Below are positions 59,061-64,000 of a stretch of DNA of 64,000 bases, in pieces. Position numbers and translations under genes: made by a program. The notes under the pieces are model-generated. The model did no database searches and was not told where the DNA came from. It saw only the letters and a program-made list of their open reading frames with translations. How positions within the stretch are numbered: position 1 is the first letter of the stretch; the number at the start of each line of letters is the position of its first letter. The DNA is from Larix kaempferi (lineage: Eukaryota; Streptophyta; Pinopsida; Pinales; Pinaceae): NCBI GenBank assembly GCA_027924585.1, contig BSBM01000822.1, positions 638,001 to 702,000 on the forward strand, written 5' to 3'.

Positions 59061-59511
59061 TGTAATTACTAGACCGATTTTAAAAGGCCACAGGGTACTT
59101 TGACAAATTTAAAGAAATGATGGACAAATGGATACCCTGTGGTTGACTTCTAAGATTCGGAAAAGGCTACTTCGTCAAAATTATTAAGGCTGGTTGGGAA
59201 ATTACTAAGTATAAAAAACAGACCAGCAAGATTAAAAAACTTAGTATCTCTTAAAAATGAATCCTAGAAGTAGTATGCTAAGGCTAAAAGTTCCAACTCA
59301 CTCCCAATGCTCAATATGGCTTAAGGGGATCACAAAACGTGCTTATACCTGCAAGGATAGAGAGCTGGTGATTTATGATTTCCTTAACACACAATAGATC
59401 TTGCTGCAAATGAGAAACTAAACACGCAAAACACAGGGCAGTAGGAAAAACCAACATGCAAAGGGGAAACAAGCAACACCCACTTGACTGAAAGTGATTC
59501 TAAGACCAGTA
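59061..59511 (+). other. Intron 9 interval without recognised features
   Basis: No motif is recognised. It ends with CAGTA (59507-59511), the expected left target duplication of the following Copia element; the partner copy lies outside the window. Confidence 0.4.
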
Positions 59512-60115
59512 TGTTGATGTATATGTAACTTCGGAATGTATTTCATCTATGTATTTCATATATATTTATTGTACCCTTATAAGAGATGTGTTATTCCTCT
59601 ATAAGGAAGTGTCGTCATGTGGATTGACAAGTGTCGCAAGTGTGTGTACTTGCCGATGGGTTATTAGACCACCATGTGTGGGGTCGGCCCTTAAATATAT
59701 ATTTTATTGTGGATGTATCTAGATAGACAAGTCGGCCCCATAGTGTAACTGGGCAAACAAGTTAAGTATAAATAGAGATCAGGAGATCTCTATTTGGATC
59801 ATTCGGAAAGTCATATCTCTCTCACTCAGAGAGTGGCGCACTAGTGAGGAGGAGGATCATCTGCTCTAGGAGACTATCTCAAGTGTATTTTGGTTGTACT
59901 TTGGTTGAGCCATTGCTCTCTCTATCTCTGAGGAAGTTGTGGGGTTTTTCACCTTAGGGTTTTCCCCACGGATACTCTGTGTCTCTTGTCTCTCATGCTT
60001 TGATTCTTGTGATGCTTGTCATGCTTATTGTGATTGTTATGCATTGATATACTGTATATGTTATTCTCTCAGTAAAGATCCAAGAGTATTGTGGATTAAT
60101 GCTCAAAATTTAACA
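59512..60115 (+). repeat. 5' LTR of the intact Copia
   Basis: 604 bp, starting TGTTGATGTA and ending TTTAACA. The start was chosen by the TG/CA rule and the near-inverted ends (TGTTGA versus TTAACA), and is less certain than the end, which is fixed by the primer-binding site. It contains a TATA box and a hairpin listed separately. Confidence 0.75.
59766..59794 (+). promoter_or_regulatory. TATA box and overlapping 10-bp hairpin in the Copia LTR
   Basis: GTATAAATAG (59766-59775) is a good plant TATA box. AATAGAGATC (59771-59780) and GATCTCTATT (59785-59794) are exact reverse complements separated by AGGA, so a 10-bp stem starts within the TATA box and reaches the expected transcription-start zone. 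Confidence 0.65.
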
Positions 60116-60127
60116 TGGTATCAGAGC
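60116..60127 (+). other. Primer-binding site of the intact Copia
   Basis: TGGTATCAGAGC immediately after the LTR end, complementary to the 3' end of plant initiator tRNA-Met, the standard Copia primer. The same sequence (minus strand) flanks the second Copia at 38760-38749, and a one-base variant flanks the first at about 26327-26316. Confidence 0.9.
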
Positions 60128-60672
60128 TAACCTGAGAAGAAGACATTTTGCAGTGACGGAAACTTGAGTTTCTTGTTTATTGGATTTCTCTCCACAGTTT
60201 TTGGAAAAGCAGTATAGTAGATTGACTCTACTCATCAAGGAGAATCTATCTGTCCAATCAGAATTCAATTCTGAGCATTTTCAAATTTGGCCCTAAAAAT
60301 TAGGAATTTCTGAAATCTGAAGACATAGCTGGAAGCTCCTTGCAAAAATCGAAGTTTAGAGCTTTGGATCGATATTTTTGGCTGGGTAGATCTCCGGGAA
60401 ACTCAAACCCTAATTCAAGGCTCTCCCTAGTGAACCCGGGAGGACAAAAAGTCAAATCTGAAGGGTAAAACTTTGCTGATCTCAAATTCTGAATACACCA
60501 GGCTGATCAACTCATTAAGGCGCATTTTTCTATCCTTTCAGAAAGTTGAAATTCACATTTTGAATTTTTAGGGTTTTTCCGACAAACCCTAATCCGAGAC
60601 CAAATCCAGTTTTCAACATTTCAAGTGGTAAGACCTAAATCTTTTCTATTTCCATTTGAAGTACTCTTTAAG

Positions 60673-63600
60673 ATGTCTCACCACACCAAGCTTGAGGATA
60701 AGCTTGAAGGGGTTGATAACTTCCGAGCTTGGAAGTACAGGATTGGGTTAATCCTGGAAGAGAATGAGTTGGACTCATATATAAAAGAAGACATCCCTAT
60801 CCCAGAGGATGAAGAGGCTAAGGTTTTGCATAAGAAGAACTTGGTCAAGGCAAAGAGAATCATTGTTGATTCTATCAAAGATCATCTCATACCCCATGTG
60901 TCTTCTCTAAAGACACCCAAGGCTATGTTTGACTCTTTGACCAAGCTATTTGAAGGAAAGAACATAAATCGGAAGATGACCCTATGGAATCAATTGAAAG
61001 GGGTCAAGATGTCGAATGGAGAAACCATTCAATCCTATTTCTCCAAGGTCTCTCAGATCAAGGAACAACTTGAAGCTATAGATGAAATGGTGGAGAATGG
61101 TGAAATTGTTATGACTACTTTGAATGGCCTACCTAGGTCATGGGACTCTTTTATCCAGGGGATCTGTGCCAGAAAGAAGTTAATCTCCTTCAGCAGATTA
61201 TGGGAGGAATGTTCTCATGAAGAAGCAAGGCTTGTGGCAAGAGAAGAGAAGATGGGAAATGAAGATCAAGCTCTCACGGCTCACACTAAGAAGGGCAAGT
61301 TCAAGAGGGAGCCATCCCATCACAAGAAGAAATCTTCTCATCATTTTCACAAAGACAAGAAAGATCTAAGGTGTTTCACTTGTAATGAGAAGGGTCACTT
61401 TGCTTTAGAATGTCCCAAGAACAAAAGGAACAACCACAACAACAACTCCAGCAAGAAGAAGAAGGGTAAAAAAAGAAGGTACCATGCTCATGCTGCCGAA
61501 GATGATGAACCTCCAAAGAAGAAGGCTAGGACAGAAAGTGATGATAGTAATCATGACTCATCAAGTGAAGAAGAGTATTTTCTAATCTCTACTCTCACAG
61601 GTACTATCTCCCATGGTTGTAATGATTGGTTGATTGATAGTGGGGCTTCCAAACACATGACTGGGTTTAAGGAATCTTTTGTAAACCTATCTAAACATGA
61701 ATCACCTCATAAAGTGAAACTTGGGGATGATTATCAATACCCAATCAAAGGAAGTGGTGAAGCCTCCTACAACCTAGATTCTGGAAAATCTTTGAAGATG
61801 AAAGAAGTCCTTTATGTACCTGGGCTCAAGAAGAACTTACTCTCCATCTCTGCATTGGATGCAAAAGGTATGAGGGTTGCATTTGTGGATGGCCAAGTCC
61901 TAATGTGGCCAAAGGGAAAGACCATAGATGATGCAGTAGTGATTGGAGAGCAAGAGGGAGGTTTGTATAAATTAAAAGGACAACCTGAACATGCCATGGT
62001 GCATGAATCCATGGAGCCAAGTGAACTTTGGCATAGAAGACTTGCTCATATGCACTATAGGGCACTTCCAATTGCAAGCAAGGCTGTAGAGGGTCTTCCT
62101 GAAATCAAGACCAAACATGAAGGTGTTTGCAAAGGATGTGCAAAAAGTAAGAATATTAAGAAGTCTTTCCCAAGCAGTGAAAGCAAGGCAAAAGATATCC
62201 TGGAAATCATCCACTCAGATGTATGTGGTCCTATGTCATCCAGTTCTCTAAGTGGGTATGTTTACTATATCTCATTTATTGATGACTTCTCCAAGAAGAC
62301 TTGGGTATACTTCTTGAAGAACAAAGATGAGGTGTTTGATAAGTTCAAGAAATTCAAAACCTTGATGGAGAATCAAACTGACAAGAAGATCAAAACATTC
62401 AGATCCGACAATGGTGGAGAATTCACCTCAGGTGACTTCAAGAAGCTTTGTAGTGATTCAGGGATTAAGAGGGAGTTGACTGCTCCTTATAATCCTCAAC
62501 AGAATGGAGTTGCAGAAAGGAAGAACAGAACAATCATGGAAGCAGCAAGGGCAATGCTGCATGACCAGGATCTACCTATGCATCTATGGGCAGAAGCAAC
62601 TAGAACAGCTGTATATGTGCAGAACAGAACACCCCACAAGATATTGGACAACAAGACACCAAAAGAGGTCTTTTCTGGTAAGAAACCTGAAGTCAGCCAT
62701 CTCAGAATATTTGGTTGTCCAGTATACACTCATGTCCCAAAGGAAAAGAGGACCAAACTAGATCCTTCAGGAAAGAAGGGTATCTTTGTGGGTTACAGTG
62801 AAAGCTCGAAGGCTTACAGAATATACTTTCCAAGGTTCAAGAAGATTGATGTCAGCAGGGATGTAACATTTGATGAAAAATCAGCATTCATCAAATCAAG
62901 GAAGGCACCTATCAAAGTTTATGAAGAACCTAAGGAAACTAGATTTCAAGACACTACCATGACAGAAGCAATTCCAGAAGTTGTTCGTGAGTTTGAAGAT
63001 CCGCAAGAACCCGTAGATCCACCCCATGAGGATAACTCTCACAAGAGGAAACCTGCATGGGCTAGAGAGCTCATTCAAGATGCAGAAATATTTGGCATTC
63101 CAGAAGAAGAACACAGAGCAAAGAAGAGAACCATATCACATACCAGCTATGTTGCTTTACTCTGTGACACTATGAACAAAGAACCTTCCAGTTATGAAGA
63201 AGCAGTGGAAAAGAAAGAATGGAAGGATGCCATGGTTGAGGAATACCAATCAATAATGAAGAATGATGTTTGGGATGTTGTCCCAAGACCTAAAGAGAAG
63301 TCTGTTGTGACTTCTAAATGGATCTACAAAATCAAACATGCTGCAGATGGCAGTGTAGAGAAATACAAAGCAAGATTCGTAGCTCGTGGCTTCTCTCAGA
63401 AAGAGGGAATAGATTATGAAGAAACTTTTGCACCTGTAGCCAGGTATACTTCCATGAGAACAGTATTTGCCCTGGCTGTAGCAATGAAATGGAAAATACA
63501 CCAGATGGATGTCAAGATTGTTTTCTTGAATGGTGTAGATGAAGAGAAAGTATATGTGGAGCAGCCACTCGGTTTTGAAATACATGACAGGGAGTCATAT

Positions 63601-64000
63601 GTGTGCAGATTGAAGAAAGCTTTATATGGCTTGAAACAAGCTCCCAGAACCTGGTATGGTAGGATGGACAGTTTCCTATCTACTTTGGGCTTTACCAAGA
63701 GTAAAGCAGATTCCAACCTCTGCTACAAGGTTGAGGAAGGGAATCCTGTGATTCTACTCCTGTATGTGGATGACTTATTTGTAACAGGAGATGACAGACT
63801 GATTGCAGATACTAAGAGGAAGCTTGCTGCTGAGTTCGATATGAAAGATTTGGGAATGATGCATTATTTCCTAGATATGGAGGTGTGGCAGAATTCAGGT
63901 GGGATCTTCCTTGGTCAAGGGAAGTACACAGTAGATATCCTGAAGAGATTCGGGATGATGGATTGCAAGGCCATGGCCACACCCATGGCATCGAATCTGA
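60673..64000 (+). CDS. Copia gag-pol polyprotein (gag, protease, integrase, RT), 3' end outside the window
   Basis: Continuous frame of 1109 codons from ATG 60673, no stop. Gag starts with LEDKLEGVDNFRAWKYRI; nucleocapsid knuckle CFTCNEKGHFALEC at residues 234-247. Protease DSGASKHMTG with Asp322. Integrase zinc region His454, His459, Cys486, Cys489; catalytic triad Asp516, Asp579 and Glu615 with 35 residues between the last two. RT: Asp946 in QMDVKIVFLNG and YVDD at 1031-1034. The segment usually KTAFLNG reads KIVFLNG. Copia elements make Gag and Pol from one frame and cut them with their own protease, which fits this layout. All visible catalytic residues are present, so it may be competent or recently active. 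It ends 3' of FDMKDLGMMHYF. Confidence 0.95.
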   Translation, partial: MSHHTKLEDKLEGVDNFRAWKYRIGLILEENELDSYIKEDIPIPEDEEAKVLHKKNLVKAKRIIVDSIKDHLIPHVSSLKTPKAMFDSLTKLFEGKNINRKMTLWNQLKGVKMSNGETIQSYFSKVSQIKEQLEAIDEMVENGEIVMTTLNGLPRSWDSFIQGICARKKLISFSRLWEECSHEEARLVAREEKMGNEDQALTAHTKKGKFKREPSHHKKKSSHHFHKDKKDLRCFTCNEKGHFALECPKNKRNNHNNNSSKKKKGKKRRYHAHAAEDDEPPKKKARTESDDSNHDSSSEEEYFLISTLTGTISHGCNDWLIDSGASKHMTGFKESFVNLSKHESPHKVKLGDDYQYPIKGSGEASYNLDSGKSLKMKEVLYVPGLKKNLLSISALDAKGMRVAFVDGQVLMWPKGKTIDDAVVIGEQEGGLYKLKGQPEHAMVHESMEPSELWHRRLAHMHYRALPIASKAVEGLPEIKTKHEGVCKGCAKSKNIKKSFPSSESKAKDILEIIHSDVCGPMSSSSLSGYVYYISFIDDFSKKTWVYFLKNKDEVFDKFKKFKTLMENQTDKKIKTFRSDNGGEFTSGDFKKLCSDSGIKRELTAPYNPQQNGVAERKNRTIMEAARAMLHDQDLPMHLWAEATRTAVYVQNRTPHKILDNKTPKEVFSGKKPEVSHLRIFGCPVYTHVPKEKRTKLDPSGKKGIFVGYSESSKAYRIYFPRFKKIDVSRDVTFDEKSAFIKSRKAPIKVYEEPKETRFQDTTMTEAIPEVVREFEDPQEPVDPPHEDNSHKRKPAWARELIQDAEIFGIPEEEHRAKKRTISHTSYVALLCDTMNKEPSSYEEAVEKKEWKDAMVEEYQSIMKNDVWDVVPRPKEKSVVTSKWIYKIKHAADGSVEKYKARFVARGFSQKEGIDYEETFAPVARYTSMRTVFALAVAMKWKIHQMDVKIVFLNGVDEEKVYVEQPLGFEIHDRESYVCRLKKALYGLKQAPRTWYGRMDSFLSTLGFTKSKADSNLCYKVEEGNPVILLLYVDDLFVTGDDRLIADTKRKLAAEFDMKDLGMMHYFLDMEVWQNSGGIFLGQGKYTVDILKRFGMMDCKAMATPMASNL

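Larger units (their letters stand above)
59512..64000 (+). mobile_element. Copia LTR retrotransposon with intact coding frame, partial (runs off the window)
   Basis: Plus-strand element in intron 9, same orientation as the channel. The 5' LTR is 59512-60115; a primer-binding site TGGTATCAGAGC at 60116-60127 directly abuts it and matches the plant initiator-tRNA-Met site used by Copia. A ~545-bp leader precedes ATG 60673, from which gag-protease-integrase-RT is open to 64000 without a stop. This is the least damaged element in the window and probably the youngest. RNase H and the 3' LTR are beyond the edge. Confidence 0.93.

Noticed and set aside
55601-64000. Further K+ channel exons (ankyrin repeats, KHA)
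   Set aside because: No segment encoding the expected HLAA-type ankyrin continuation or KHA domain was found; the gene leaves the window inside intron 9.

Overview
The window looks like nuclear DNA of a seed plant with a large, repeat-rich genome, most likely a conifer or other gymnosperm. The evidence is one plant potassium-channel gene spread over more than 51 kb by very long introns filled with old plant retrotransposons (L1-type LINE, Copia, LTR-only units, tRNA-derived SINEs) plus AT-rich and minisatellite DNA. The species cannot be named from this sequence alone.

The only host gene I can support is on the + strand: a Shaker-family, SKOR/GORK-type outward-rectifying K+ channel. Nine GT-AG exons join in frame to 585 codons, starting at ATG 4263. 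They are 4263-4501, 7073-7297, 7408-7471, 21147-21486, 51369-51664, 52130-52210, 53385-53483, 55018-55239 and 55412-55600. They encode the cytosolic N-terminus, S1-S6 with the GYGD selectivity filter, the C-linker, the cyclic-nucleotide-binding-like domain and the start of the first ankyrin repeat. The remaining ankyrin repeats and the KHA domain must lie beyond 64000. Intron 3 is 13,675 bp and intron 4 is 29,882 bp. Intron 4 interrupts the codon of the first glycine of the filter.

Layout: 1-3400 is upstream intergenic DNA with a SINE-like unit and a degenerate ~39-bp minisatellite. 3400-4262 is the putative promoter and leader. Intron 1 holds nested AT-rich tandem repeats. Intron 3 contains a near full-length but dead LINE (8989-15480, minus strand) with a 17-bp target duplication, an AT/palindrome cluster at its edge, a pair of diverged direct repeats that may be an older LTR element split by the LINE, and a SINE. 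Intron 4 contains a SINE, a gag-protease-only Copia element (23578-27407), a purine tract, two copies of a ~3.7-kb LTR-like unit (31932-40316, interrupted by a second RT-deleted Copia; and 46952-50663, flanked by a perfect 5-bp duplication), a Gypsy-like protease remnant and several small duplications. Intron 9 carries a retroelement zinc-finger remnant and a Copia element (59512 to the window end) in the same orientation as the channel, with an LTR, primer-binding site and an uninterrupted gag-pol frame of at least 1109 codons.

The transposons are not a coordinated gene system. They form a layered record of insertions inside one ion-channel gene. The most useful observations are the intron in the selectivity-filter codon, the intact sense-strand Copia that could truncate the transcript, the giant LTR family, the UAAUG coupling in the LINE, and a repeated short motif in two related Copia LTRs. 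I found no evidence of an entirely new biological system.
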